Shown one piece after another: positions 1-11,728 of a stretch of 64,000 bases of DNA; the first letter of the stretch is position 1, and the number at the start of each line of letters is the position of its first letter. The notes under the pieces are model-generated. The model had not been told where the DNA came from. It was given only the letters and a program-made list of their open reading frames with translations, and made no database searches. The DNA is taken from assembly GCF_003711515.1 (NCBI RefSeq), contig NW_021167096.1, positions 124,001 through 188,000 on the forward strand. The letters are read 5' to 3'. This DNA comes from Sodiomyces alkalinus F11. Lineage: Eukaryota > Ascomycota > Sordariomycetes > Glomerellales > Plectosphaerellaceae. A program made the position numbers and the translations under genes.

Positions 1-133
1 CGTGCATCTTCGAGCTCACCACTAGTAACAGCAACATTATACCCGCTGCTAAAGCCGATCTTTTCTTTTCGTTTCCCGAAACTCATGTATTACTAGACCC
101 TCGGCCCGTCCTTCTTTCTTCTCTTCACCCACG

Positions 134-1181
134 ATGGCGACCAACGGGTCCCGATCAGCAGCAGTCGCCGCGACAAGACTGGTCTTCCGGCACGCCCGAC
201 AGACGCGCATCACACCACCTTCCCCGGCCCTGCAGTGCGCCGCCACCGCCGCCGCCGCCGCCCGCCGGTCCTTGACCACCACCACAGCATGCCGAGCCCA
301 AACCGAGAGCGCCAAGAAGATCGACGAGCTCTCCCGCAAGGTCGAGGAGGCCGAGCGGCCCGAGGAGGTCAAGAGGGAGCGCCCGCGGTGGTCCTACACG
401 CCCGAGGCGATGAAGGCGCCGTTCTCGCCGCACATCACCAAGAACCCGGCGCGGAGCGTGTGGAGGGTCAATGAGGACCCCAAGAAGCTGGACCAGATGT
501 ACGTGCGCCTCTTGGGGCGCGACGGCGACAAGCTGCTGCCGGAGGAGGTCAAGTGGTTGGCTGTGACGCATAAGAGTTTTGATTACGGGAGGAGAGGATT
601 CAATGATCGGCTCGCGTTTTTGGGTATGTTTTTCTTTCTTTCTTTCTTCTTTTTTTCTTTTTTCCCCTTCGTCTTTCTTTTCCCCCTCTTCCTTTGATTG
701 ATTGGTCTGACCGCTCTCGTCTCGTCGCGTCTACAGGCCGCCAAGCCGTTATTCTCGAAGTCGCCCAGAACATCATGTCCAGCGCCCCCAAAGAGGGCGC
801 CGTCGTTCCGGATGAGCACGGCCGGGAACCGTTCCAGCATCAGGTTCTTTCCAAGCTCGACAACTTCAACGTCCAGCAACCGAGCGACATCCTTTCGAGG
901 GAGAAGGTGGAACGGTTGGCTCTGGATGTTGGTCTCGATAAGGTGTTGAGGTGGAAGCCGAGATTGGTAAGACAGCCCATCTCTCTACCTCTTCATACGG
1001 GCGTCATATTAACACTCTTTTCCCCCTTTTTTAGCCCGAAAATCTGGCCGGCTCCGGTATTCAGGTCGTGCTGAATGGCGCTGTGCATGCGATTGTGGGA
1101 GCTATCTCGCTCCATCACGGTGCCGAGGTGGCGGGGAAGATTGTCAGGGAGAGGATACTGGCACGGGTAGCCCTCCAATAG
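134..1181 (+). CDS. mrpl15: Mitochondrial large-subunit ribosomal protein mL57 (Mrpl15), RNase III-like fold
   Basis: Three exons, 134-623, 737-966 and 1035-1181, give 288 residues. Introns are GTATGT...TACAG (624-736) and GTAAGA...TTTAG (967-1034), and the frame runs through both junctions. Residues 1-55 are Ala/Arg/Ser/Thr-rich with almost no acidic residues, as in a mitochondrial presequence. From about residue 120 the text follows the RNase III-like domain of fungal mL57 (LPEEVKWLAVTHKSFDYGRRGFND and the helical remainder). The catalytic acidic signature of true RNase III is not evident, which fits a structural ribosomal protein. The role is in the mitoribosome large subunit. It is convergent with the thymidylate kinase gene, with 284 bp between stops. 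The family call comes from recognition without a search; another mitochondrial RNase III-domain protein (mL44) is the alternative, but the length and lack of a dsRBD favour mL57. Confidence 0.8.
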
Positions 1182-1465
1182 GCGGACCACCTAAGTAAAA
1201 AAAGAAAAAGCATTGGGTAGGTGGACCATGTGTATCATAGGTGTACAATATAAGGGGGACCGAGGGTGTTCCCAGTCGAGCTCTTCCTAGAGGACATTGT
1301 ATGTACATTAAGGAATATGACAAAAAGGATTCTTTAATGGGCTTTTCTCTTTTTTTTATTTGGCTTCTTTCGCTAAACAGAGAGCAGTTGAAAACTTTCC
1401 AGTCAGTGAGCCAGTCAAATCAGAAAACATTCTAGATGCCCAGGCCGGTTACAAGTCATGTCATG

Positions 1466-2439
1466 TCACGTCACAGTCCGCACCACACTCCCCAGCTCCC
1501 CCTTCTCCACAGCCTCGACCCGCGGCCTCACTTTATCCCAAACCCTCTCCGCCACCTCCTCGACACTGGCCCCCGCATCCACGACCACCAGGTCCTCTCC
1601 CTCCTGCCGAAACGCCCGGTCCGCCCGCCGGTCCTCCTCGCCCAGCGTCCCGTCCGCGCCGATGCGACCCCGCGCGAGCCCCCGGAACAAGTCGCGCACG
1701 CGCCCCTGCATCTCCCCGCGCTCGTACAGCTCGCCGCCCCAGCCGCCCCTCGCGCGCGCCGTCGCCTCGTCGAGGTCCAGGAAGAGGACCATGTCCGGCC
1801 GGGGCAGGCCCAGCTCCGGGGCGCGGGCCCAGGAGAGCGACAGGGAGGGGTTCTGCTTGGCTGCTGAGTAGACGATGCCGGAGTGGTAGTACCGGTCGCA
1901 GAGGATGGTGGTTCCCGAGGCTAGGAGGGTACCGATTGTTTTTCTGTGAGAGAAGGGGGAGGGGAGGGGGGCGGGTTAGAAAGGGGACGATGGGAGGGGT
2001 TTAAGATACAAAACGGAATGGGACTTACGCTGCTTCCCACCGGTTAGCGCTGAAGAGGAGATGAATAGCATGGTCATCCATCTCGACCGAGCTCTTAAGA
2101 TAGGCGTCTATCATTTGTCCGATGTGCGTGGTCCGGTCTGTATGATATATATCAGAGCATGTGAGCCGCCGTTCATCGTCGCCGGGGAGGGGGGTTCCAA
2201 CTCAGGGCTTCGCACTCACCAGGGAACCTCCAGACTTTAACTTTCCGTCCCTCTTCCACAAACCGTTGCTCCAACAGCTTCACCTGCGTCGTCTTCCCAC
2301 TACGGTCCAACCCTTCCAGGACGATCAGGGCCCCTCGCTCGGCTGCTGGTTCTGGGGCTGCTGTGGGTGGTGCATCATCGGTTGATGCTGTCCCTGAAGA
2401 AGCAATGGCTGCCGCAGCTAAATCGTTGATAGAAGCCAT
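1466..2439 (-). CDS. cdc8: Thymidylate kinase (dTMP kinase), CDC8 family
   Basis: Three exons on the minus strand, 2439-2220, 2137-2029 and 1943-1466, give 268 residues. Donors read GTGAGT and GTAAGT; acceptors read ACAG and CACAG. The enzyme phosphorylates dTMP to dTDP with ATP. The P-loop LEGLDRSGKTTQ lies at residues 41-52, the FPDRTTHIG dTMP-binding segment spans the first junction, and the DRY motif appears as CDRYYHSG. An Arg-rich lid-type segment (ARARGGWGGELYER) follows. The start is the ATG at 2439; the only in-frame extension upstream begins at GTG. About 35 Ala/Thr/Pro-rich residues precede the kinase core, longer than in yeast Cdc8, and look disordered. The C-terminal third has an unusual Gly/Arg/Glu-rich stretch relative to the ~215-residue yeast enzyme. 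The kinase assignment is firm; the symbol is by homology to yeast. Confidence 0.92.
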
Positions 2440-3247
2440 TGGTTTAGTTTTCGAGCCCACCTCATGGGTGTCCGTCCGGAGAAAATGATCTCGTTACTGA
2501 GCGGGCACTCATGTAGTGTTGGAGCTCTCACAGAGAAAGGTGGGATGAGATTAGAGCACGGGGTACCTTAGGTAGTGAGTACTCCGTGGGGTGCACTAGA
2601 TCGCACTGTTGCTGTACGTACCGTGGGCCTAGGCCAGGTCAATTCGGCGATTGCGAGACGGTTGGAGTGGAGTCCTACGGAGCCGAACAAGACCGAGCCC
2701 GATTCCCCTGTTGAGGTCTAAGGTACCTCACATTACAGTGTCCGGTAGGTGCTATGAAATCGCGGTATATTTGATCCAAGTCTTTGGGATGCGACACTCG
2801 GGTGCGAAATGCGAAATAGAGAAGAGTATCTCTTGGTGAGTGAATTATCAAGGGCAGGACGAAGAAGAAGAAAAGATAAAAAAAAAACACATTTCCTGGA
2901 AAGTCACCCAGATCGCGGCGCATTGCAAAGCCATCGACCAAAAGTTCAACATATTAAGGTTAACTGCCGCATTGCGGCATCCAGAGTCAGGTCAAGATAC
3001 GGAACTTACACCTAACCAATCCAAACAACCTTGTTGAAACAAGAACAACCAGGTGAAGATATATACAACCCAGACCAAACCCTCATTTGACCCAGCCGGC
3101 TCCAGCTAATAAACGCCCCCAGTACCCGCACTGAATTCATTGACCCAACCAAGACGAGACATCAAAAGCGTACACTCATCAGCAAAATAAAACCTGGAAA
3201 AAATCATAAGACCAAACAAACACACAAAGTTCCCCCCAGGGGCTCAA
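2440..3247. other. Intergenic region, no gene seen
   Basis: This lies between the start of the thymidylate kinase gene and the stop of the next minus-strand gene. Short ORFs on both strands lack conserved sequence, splice logic or codon bias. It contains GGTACCTTAGGTA and GTACTCCGTG, members of the short dispersed motif set seen in most intergenic gaps of the left half. Confidence 0.6.
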
Positions 3248-4698
3248 TCATGAAGTGGCCGTCGCCGGCTGGGCCTGAACTCCATCGTCGTCGGCGCTCC
3301 CGCCTTCCCAGAGCTCGAAACCTTCGCCAGTGCCCTCAATGGGCTCCAACACAGCGGCCTTGGCAGCCGGCTCGTTTGACTCGCTCATCAGCTCGTCCAC
3401 TACATCCTTGCACGTCTCCTTCGTCTCATTCCCCGACACCCCACCCAAGTCGGCCTCCGGTGGTGGTGCCGGGTCGAACGAAGCGGGTGCTGGCGTAGGT
3501 GCGACATCGACCCGAGCCTGGTCCTCAACGTCGGTCTCGACCTCGTCTTCGTCTTCGTCGCCGGGCACCAAGATCGCCGAGTTCTCGTCACACCCCGCCG
3601 CGTAAAACGCAGAAGCATCCATCTCCCCCAGCGCCATCCTCTGCTTCTCGACCGCCATGTCGTCCTCCTCGAGGGCGTGACGAGCCGACGGGACGGCCCG
3701 GCCAGACGTAGTCTGACTCACGTCATCGGATGGCGGGATGTTCTCCTTATCGCGCCCCTCGGCCCGTTCGCGCGTCGCCTTCTCCTCGCTCTCCTCGTCC
3801 GAGCTGATGTCGAGCACGCAGGTCGAGTGCTGCAGAAGGTTCGTCATCTCCTGCTCGGGAGTGTCCTCGTGGATGTCGAAGAACCAGGACGCCTTCATTT
3901 CCGGCGCGCGGAGGTCGTGGTCCAGCCTGGAGCCCCGCTTGCTGGAGCCGGCGGCCCGGGCAGCGGAAGAGGAAGTCGGGGTGGCTATGGACTGGCGAGC
4001 GGCATAGCTGGGGATGGTGCCTTTGAGGGCGGCGTCGAGGCTAAATGGCGCCGCCGCCGAGGAGGAGGAGGAGGGGAAAGAGGAGGAGGCTGCGCTGCTG
4101 AAGAGGGGCGGGTCGACGCGAGAGTAGGGACCGATGTGACGGCGGTGGTTCGAGAGGATGCCGCTACGCTTGCCGCGGGTGGGGGAGCGACCGGCCGGGG
4201 CGGAGAGGGGCGGGGAGGAGGACTTGGTGATGGATGTGGTGAGTTTCGCGGCGGGCGACCTGGGCTGGGGCACAGCCCGCCGACGACGCGGCGAGGTCAA
4301 CGAAAAGGCAACGGAGGGTTTGTTGGGTGTGGAAAGGCTTCCGACGATGTGTTTGAGCGGTGTGGATGTCTTCGTCAGGAGATAGGACGACGGCTTGAGA
4401 ACATCCTTGGACAGCGGAGTGTTGTTACCCTTGGATCGCTTAAACACGCTGGGGTCAACATTTTCCGAGTCATCCGTGTCAACCGGGTCGGCCGCCTTCC
4501 GTTTAGCTCCTGAAGAGGGAGGAAGGGCTTGATGGAGGGTTAGCTGGGGCAATTGACAATGGATGAGATGGAGCGACGTCAAGCCCGCAAGCCCGCAAGA
4601 CGACCATACATACCATTCTGTCTGTTCTTCAAGCTGGTCAAATTCTGCAGACGCGTCCCATCGAGGGGAGCGAAAGGTTGACGAGTAATAGTTGCCAT
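3248..4698 (-). CDS. Conserved-looking fungal protein with KEN box, function unknown
   Basis: Two exons, 4698-4614 and 4509-3248, give 448 residues. The intron uses GTATGT and TTCAG and joins an N-terminus MATITRQPFAPLDG...SLKNRQN to GAKRKAADPV. The open frame to 4801 is the intron read through, so I reject that longer start. Most of the protein is Ser/Pro/Arg-rich and predicted disordered, with basic patches (PRRRR, KRSKG) suited to nuclear import. The one compact segment, residues about 236-268 (KASWFFDIHEDTPEQEM followed by TNLLQHSTCVLDISSDEE), is rich in hydrophobic and acidic residues and looks like the functional core. DKENIPP at 282-288 matches the KENxxP degron read by the anaphase-promoting complex, so cell-cycle-dependent turnover is possible but only inferred. 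The C-terminus is acidic. I do not recognise a named family. Confidence 0.75.
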
Positions 4699-7600
4699 GG
4701 TCCGTACTCTTTTCAGTGAAGATTGGGTAGCAATGGAGATGTGTTGTACGAAAGTGCAGTTGTCCCGGGAGAGGCAACCTTTCGAGCCCAATTGAGAGCA
4801 CAAAGTCCGGTCCAGAAATCCAACGAGTCCCGCGGCCTTGCTTTCGTTGCTGGACGAATGCCCGGAGCCGCCCAAGTCACAAGTGCAAGATGTCTCTTCG
4901 GTACAGTGAATGATAGTCGGCTCTAGAAGCAGGGAACGTAACGTTGAACACCGGCGAGTACGGGTGCACAAAAAGAACGAATGTGATGCGCTGGACTTGT
5001 TGTTGTTGTTGTTTGTTTAGGTATTTGACCCTTCTGTGGATTCAGGCGGTAATGAGGGATAGGATGCTTTTAGGCAGTGGTGAGGTGGATATGCAGAGGG
5101 AGAGGGGAGGACAACAGGTTTGGGGGGACGAGAAAAGGGGGATGAGGTTATGGGAGGGGGGAAGGAGAGGATGAAAAGAGAGCTGAGGGGAATGAGGATG
5201 CGTGTAAGGTAAAAGCAAAAGGTAAAGAGGTAATTCGTTCATTACGAATGGTACTGGTACTTCGTAGAGTGTAGGCGCCGCGACGTGGGAGAGGGGAGGG
5301 ACGACACGGAGAACGCGGTGTGTGGGGGCGATAGTCACGGTGGAATGGGACAGGGAAATGGGGAATGGATCGGCACGGTGCAGAATAGTGTCTCATACGG
5401 AGTTGCCAAGTTGCCATACGCGGATGTGTATCCGTAAAACCTGGTACTCCATATAAGAGTCCCCTTGAAAAGAAGAAGAAAATAGTAGGACATGATTTAA
5501 TTGACCGATATAAGCAAGAGTTTAACGATGCACGAGAGCAAAGCGAAGTCAGTAAAGGGAGGAGCTCAATAATACACTGTGCGTCGGACCCGGGAACAGA
5601 GACATAAGACCAAGACCAGAGACGCGTAAAGAGAACGGAGACGACTGGCTATTACCGTGTACCTAATTAAGGTACGAAGTAATTTACACGATCAGACACG
5701 TCTGTCGCGGTACTTTAAGTGAGGATGAGGAAGTATACCTACCTTAGTGATCAAGGTGATCAGGGCACTTAGCGGACGTGATAAAACAAGCCCCGTTGCA
5801 CAAACGGCTTAAACGGTTGGCTGTTTCTAATGTCTATGACGGACGTTGCTGCAGGCTGTGCTTGGATGAATCAAACCCGACATTAGAACGCTGATGCGAG
5901 AGAGCCTCTGAGAGTTGTGATTTGTTGACCAAGATGACTTCGATAACGCCCTTACATGAGAGGCCTGCAGTAGCGAGGCACAAAGTTGAATTAGCATGGA
6001 AAATATTAATGCATCCACGGAGTAGGGTTTTTTTCTGCTTTTTTCTTCTTCCTCTTTTTTCCCCCCTTTCTTATATATATATATTGAGAAGAAAAGACAT
6101 GTGTAAACTGTATGGCTACGAAACAATTCAAGCACAGACCTAGGGAGTAATTACTTCGGTCTTCCATGTTGGGCGAAGAGCTCTATTACTCCGTAGGTCC
6201 CAATTGAAAGCGACGCGTTGGCCGAGAACGAGACCACTTGGTCCTGTATCTCGGTACGAGCCCCTGTCCAACGAACGCCAACGCGTCGTTACTTTTCCAG
6301 GTCGTGGTTTAGCCGCGTCGCCCCGCCCAAAGTCGCATCACCGGTGCTCGGTAAGGTACCTAAACAAATAATCACAGTACTCCGTGTGAATACTGTACAG
6401 AGTATCCTTATTCCGTAGCCCGATTCCCTGGACCTGCCCTAAAAGGTACCTACTAACCTGGTATATATCCGTGGGCTATCCTCCTTTATACTTGACCATC
6501 CCTTCCGAAATGCCCTTATGCCCTTCGTCGATCAAACTTGCGACGTGCTAAAAGGGCCATTTCTCTTAAAACACCATCTGCATAGTTGCCTTTTCCCTCC
6601 CCATTCCTCCTGGTGGCCTGCTGTGGCCATTGTGACCACACTCCGTACCGCCGGTTTTGCCACTTCAAGCCATAAAGAGGACTTCATAAGCCCGCCTGAC
6701 CGGCTGAGACCGGACTGTCTCTGTGGAAACTGCCTCAGGTCTCGGATCTCTGGTGCTTCTGCTGAAGCATCCCATGTACAGGAGAGTATTGATAGACCGA
6801 GGCGAAGGAGGATCCTATCAGTGACCACTGGCTAGTATGAGACCCGTCTTGCCTCTCTGAAACCAAACCACCAGCTCAACCGCGGATTCGTGAAGGCACT
6901 TTCGTAGTTCCGCCAGGCTACGGCTATTTAACGAAGATACCTCCTATAAGTGTGTGTCCAAGAGAGGGCACTGGCTGACCGACTAGCCTGGGCTTGGGCT
7001 TTTATTCCCGTCCTTGTTTTTCCCACTTCGCGGGTGGCCTTGGCCTCTGGCCGTGATAAGGGGGTCGCGTTCGCTGCGACCTCCTGCCCCCTCACTTCGT
7101 ACTCAATGCACCGCAACATACTGTTGGCTTTCCCCGTTTCCCCGCGCCCATTGGTTTTCTTGTCAAGCATGTCAGACTGACTCTCACCCAAGGAGGCGGG
7201 CGTTAATACTCGGTGCCTACTAAAATGCAAAAGTTCATTTATTGTTTGGCCATGTCGGAATCTTATTAATTGCTTCCCTTCCCGACCAGCTGAAGACCCA
7301 AACCTCACTAACATGCTGTCATCGGCCGAATGCTATCTGGTATCAAACATGGCCAGAGAGACACAGTTAGACATTCCCACACCAAAAGACGAAGCAAGTC
7401 CAACGTCTTATCTAGCCTCGCCACGTCCATCCCCCCATATCCAACCTTACATGCCCCCCCCCCCCTTTCAAGTTTCAACCCAGTCCTAGTTCGTGGCTGT
7501 GTCACCATTTCTGGGACCAGCCAACCCCATAAATGATAACCGCGACATCTGCAGTAGACCTGGGACAGGCAAAGTTGCCAGTAGCAGTAGGGCAACCGTC

Positions 7601-7723
7601 CGTGACGCAGTAGAACCTCGCAAGACAAGTCATCTCTCCCCCTCTCTCTATTCGTCTCATTTATACACGAAAATAAAATCCCTTTTCATTACCCTAACCC
7701 CCCCCTCGTTCTCAAGCAGAACC
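4699..7723. other. 3-kb intergenic region, no gene supported
   Basis: This gap separates two minus-strand genes. It holds only short ORFs, pyrimidine tracts and several TACTCCGTA-type motifs (near 5398, 6188, 6377 and 6412). An open frame at 6518-6835 ends in a short Cys-containing stretch (RPDCLCGNC) but has no recognisable domain and no splice continuation. A C-run at about 7453-7466 and a second near 7702 flank the 3' end of the methionyl-tRNA synthetase gene. Confidence 0.55.
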
Positions 7724-9875
7724 CTACTTGTCTTCCAACGACAGCTTGCCAACTTCGGCAGCAGCGGCAACGTCCGCCGTAGCACCCGCCGTCTCTTTCC
7801 TCTCCTGGGCGTCCGGCTTCTGGCCCGCCGCCGCCTCCGCCTCCGTCTGCGCCTTCTGCTGCTGCTTCTTCTCCTTATCCTTCTGCTTCTTGGCCTTCTT
7901 CGCCGCCGCCTTCTCCGCCTGCAGGGCCTTTTGCCGCTTCAGCTCCTCGCCGCCGTACGCCAGCTGCCACTCCTCGATCTTCGCCGTCGGGATCGGCGTG
8001 AACAGCGGCGACGGTGTGCCGATGACGTGCCCGGCCGCCGGGAAGCTGAAATCCCACGTGTCGGGTATCCGAGTAGCCGACGACGACGCGTCGAGGCCGA
8101 GCTGCCGCAAGATGGCGGCACTGACGCCGGGCATGTAGGGGCCCAGGAGGTTCGCCATGAGGTAGACGTGGCTGATGGCGACGCGGATGACGGCCTTGCA
8201 GCGCGCCGGCTCCTCGCTGAGGAGGCGGTTGTCGAGCTTGTTGGCCTGCAGGAACCGGTTCCCGAGGTTGGAGAACTCGAGCATGTCGGTGACGCCGGCG
8301 CGCAGCTTGGTCCCCTCGAGATGCTCGATGTAGGTGGCCAGGACGTCGTTGGCCTGCTTCTTGTGGGTCTCGATGAGGTCGTTGGTATAGTCCGAGTCCG
8401 GCACGATGCTTTCCAGCTTGGCCTGGCAGAACTTGAGCGTCCGCTGGACCAGGTTGCCGACGTTCTTGAGCAGGTCGTTGTTGTTGGTGTCGACGAACTC
8501 CTCCCACTTGAACTCGGTATCGGAGGACTCGGGGCGGCGGGCCAGGAGGTAAAACCGCCAGATGTCCGGGTCGATGCCCGTGTCCTTGGCATTGTGTCCG
8601 AAGACGCCGACGCCGCGCGACTTGCTGAATTTTCCGTTCTCGTAGTTCAGGTACTCGGTGGCCGAGATCTTGTGCACCTGGGTCCATCTCTGGTTCGTGC
8701 CCAGCTGAGACGCCGGGAAGACGATGCTGTGGAACTGCACGTTGTCCTTGCCCTGGAACTGCATCAGCTGCACGTTGTCCGGGTTCTTCCACCACTGCTC
8801 CCATTTCCGGCCGTTGAGGTCAGCGCCGTCGGTGTAGGTCTTGGTGATGGACACGTAGCCGATGCAGGCGTCGAACCAGACGTAGAAGACCTTGCTGCGA
8901 TACTCTTCGGCGCTCAGGCCGTCGACTTCGGGGATGGGCACGCCCCAGCGGAGATCTCTCGTGATGGCGCGGGGCTTCAGGCCCTTGTCGATCCACGCCT
9001 GGGTGATGGCCAGCGCATTGGCGCTCCAACCGCCCTTCTTGCTCGCCTCGGCGTACCAGGCGGCGACGCGTTCCTGTAGGGCATCGAGGCGGAGGTACAG
9101 GTGCTTCGTCTTGCGCTTCTCCGGGGTGGCACCGTCCACCTTGCAGCGCGGATTGATGAGCCAGCCCGTGGCCCTGGCCTCGTCGGCCTGTGCGTCTTCG
9201 CCGGTCGGACTACCGGCCTCCGGTTCGGGCTTCAAGGGGTCCAGGATCGAGCCGCAGCCGTCGCACTGGTCGCCCCGCGCGTCGGGGTAGTGGCAAATGG
9301 AGCACTCTCCCTCAATGAAGCGGTCGGCAAGGAACGACTGGTGGGTTTCGCAGAAGGGCTGGACAGTTTCTCGCTCCTCGATATATCCGTTCTCCCAAAG
9401 GTGGCGGAAGATCTCGTGGACGACCTCTCTCTGGTGTGCCGTCGGTGTGCGGTCGAAGATGTCAAAGTCGACTTGGAACCAGTCGTAGATGGATTTGTGG
9501 AGAGCATGGTACTTGGCACAGAGGGTTTCGGGGTCGACGCCTTCTTCGAGAGCTTTCGTTTCGGTAGCAGTGCCGTACTCGTCCTGTTCATTGCCGGACT
9601 GTTAGTAAGTGGAGGAAGGAAGACAAAGAAAAGAAGAAGTTAAAAAGAAGAAAAAAAAAGAAGGGGGGGGGGCACCGCACCGAACCGCAGATGAAGAGAG
9701 TCTGGTAATCGCGGGCCCTGCAGTAGCGAGCAAACACATCGGCGGAGAGGACACTGCCGATCACGTTTCCTAGATGCGGCACATTGTTCACGTAGGGCAG
9801 GGCGCTGGTGATGAGGATGTTGCGCTTCCCAGGCACGGGAAGCACCGGTTCTGAGGGAGTCTTCGTGCCGTCCAT
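7724..9875 (-). CDS. mes1: Methionyl-tRNA synthetase, cytosolic (class I)
   Basis: Exons 9875-9681 and 9583-7724 give 684 residues. The enzyme charges tRNA-Met with methionine. Class I signatures are clear: PHLGN at 33-37 (HIGH-type), the CG(S)DEYGTATE motif spanning the splice junction at 63-73, a zinc knuckle [28 protein letters not shown], and KFSKS at 383-387 (KMSKS-type). The anticodon-binding helical domain follows, then a Lys/Ala/Glu/Gln-rich tail of about 60 residues typical of RNA-binding appendices. There is no mitochondrial presequence, and the in-frame extension upstream of 9875 starts at TTG, so this ATG is the natural start. The single intron uses an atypical donor GTGCGG and acceptor AACAG; the join is supported by the restored CGSDEYG, in which Ser replaces the usual Thr. 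The gene stands alone on the minus strand, about 0.7 kb from the start-side neighbour. Confidence 0.95.
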
Positions 9876-10546
9876 GAGGCGGGAGGGAGTGGGGTTTCCA
9901 AAGAGCGAAAGAGCGAAAGCCGGAACAAATGACAAAAATAGAAGGAGCCCTCTCTAGACTTGGCTTCGGCAACGGAAGAAGACACAAATCGCTCGAATGT
10001 AAATGCCAGTGAAATGCGTCTAAGATGTGCTGCTGTGCAGTTCAGGGGAAAAGACGGAGACTGACGAGAAGAGTGAGAAGAATAAGAATTATCGCAAACA
10101 TGAGTCAGAGGAGTCGGGGAGTCACGTCTGGTCTGGACCTGAGTACCATCGTGTACTTGTAAGTTTCCGTATCTCAAGGTAGGTAAGGTACCTATCGTGC
10201 CTGCTGGCTTATCGGAATTACCCCGCTATCAGATTGGACGGTTTCACGGTTGCTGCCCTTGCCGTTGCCGTTGCCCCTCACCGGGAAAGGAACCTTACCT
10301 GAGAAAGGTACGGACCGCCATATTAAAGTGCGAAGAATGCGGAGTACCCGTATATCACAAAATTGCCGGTGGGAAATGGGAATCGAGTAAGGTACAGGAC
10401 TTTTATCATTTCCGGGGGTATCAACTATCAATAGCAAGCACACAACCGCCCAGACTCCAACCACTAAATATTACATTACACGACACATCATAATATGATA
10501 ATCCCTTCTCTGCCGTTTCCGTTCTCCCGTCAGCGACAGCGTCCCT
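9876..10546. other. Intergenic region, no gene seen
   Basis: This presumably holds the methionyl-tRNA synthetase promoter and the 3' end of the membrane-protein gene. Sequence near 10178-10196 is a run of GGTAGGTAAGGTACC-type motifs, and TGCGGAGTACCCG lies near 10340. No coding signal was found. Confidence 0.55.
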
Positions 10547-11728
10547 TCAACTAGACGTGACCACAATGGCGGGAGGTGGTTGACGAAGATGCCACCTCTG
10601 ATCCACGGCGTCGTCACTCTCGACCGTAGAACCATAGTCGCTGACAGAGTTGTTCCGATGCACTCCCGTCTCCACCGCGAGCTGTTCCCAGTCCCGAGCC
10701 CACGCAGTTCCCGGCGGCGGGACGTGGCACGGCTCCGGCATCATGGGCCTGTCGGGTGTCTCGCTGCCCACCCTCGACTGCGTTTCTTCTTCCAAGATGG
10801 TGGAAACCCTGTTGCAGGGGACTGGGACGGCTCGTTTCCTGGAGCTGCTCGAACGACTACAACGGCTGGAACGGCCGGAACGGCCGGAACCCCCCGAAGA
10901 GACTGAGTCTAGGGTCATGGTCCGGCAGTGGTGTCCGATGGTCGGCTCGCATTTGAAATCGTCTTCGAAGGAGCGGACCAGACATGTGACGGTCGACTTG
11001 CGTGGTGTAAAGGGGAGCTCGAAAGGTTTGGTTGTCATCTCCATGGTGAACACTAAGATCGCCAGACAGGTCCTAGAACCCCTGGGTTTAGTACACAGCA
11101 ACCATGGCCGAGCAGAGATGAAGCCTGAAGGGGGAGGACGAGAGGGAAGCTCACACGCCAAAGGTGGCAAGCGCAAGGTTGGATCGGGTGATCACCGAGT
11201 TTGACTGGGGATGAGATACGGTAATCGCTGTCAAGACCAAGGTCACCACCCAGAGAATGAGGCTGATTCGGGCCAGGATGACCGCCCAGGACACGACGGG
11301 CGCCTGGAGAGATTGCCGTGAGCTTTGGTAGTTGCCGAAAGACACAATGATATGCAGGAATAGGTAGAGAGGGCTGATCAGGGACTATCTGACTGTCAGC
11401 TCACAAGTTTTCGCGAAAGCAGATTCTCATTCGCTTGTGACGGTTTGTCATGCTCAATGCTCATCGACTTTTGACATACAGAGAACAGAACGAAGCTCTG
11501 GGTTACCCCCGTGCCTCTCACCGTCGATGGCTGCTTGAACTCGACGGCCGAAGTGCTCAAACCGCCAATAGACGCCAACAGCAGGAAGAAGAGAACCGAA
11601 AGAAGGATAAGGTTGAAGGGCTTGGGCTGGGTGAGGAGAGAGTTTGCACTCCCTGACATGGACGACTTGGTCTCGAGAGATTCCAAGCTATCGGACATGG
11701 AGTCCACTTCGTTCTTCATGCGACCCAT
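10547..11728 (-). CDS. Four-helix integral membrane protein with cytoplasmic-type tail, function unknown
   Basis: I assemble three exons, 11728-11522, 11384-11155 and 11072-10547, into 320 residues. Junctions are GTGAGA...ATAG and GTGAGC...CTAG; the second intron (82 nt) has a good branch site, TACTAAAC, 17 nt before the acceptor. Predicted membrane segments are FNLILLSVLFFLLLASIGGL (39-58), a hydrophobic stretch SLISPLYLFLHIIVSF after the first junction, VVSWAVILARISLILWVVTL at about 98-118, and NLALATFGVTCLAILVFTM spanning the second junction. The tail is Ser/Arg-rich, has an EEETQSR patch and ends IVVTSS. None of the three exons makes sense alone, and splicing restores evenly spaced helices. 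I recognise the fold type but not a named family. The exact second acceptor could differ (an alternative CAG lies a few bases upstream). Confidence 0.65.

Noticed and set aside
3677..4513. 278-codon plus-strand ORF opposite the KEN-box protein gene
   Set aside because: Gly/Arg-rich antisense shadow; the minus strand has a proper start, intron and conserved block.
4579..4971. Upstream extension of the KEN-box protein's first exon in the minus strand
   Set aside because: The protein-like text begins at the ATG at 4698; residues before it are low quality and the frame simply lacks stops.
6518..6835. Plus-strand ORF with RLRPDCLCGNC, superficially like the zinc-binding N-terminus of TauD-family oxygenases
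   Set aside because: Only one short Cys cluster, no downstream domain in any frame, no plausible splice continuation, and no downstream iron-binding motif.
7493..9079. 528-codon plus-strand ORF antisense to the methionyl-tRNA synthetase gene
   Set aside because: Leu/Arg/Asp-rich shadow of the strongly conserved minus-strand gene; it arises from GC-rich third positions.
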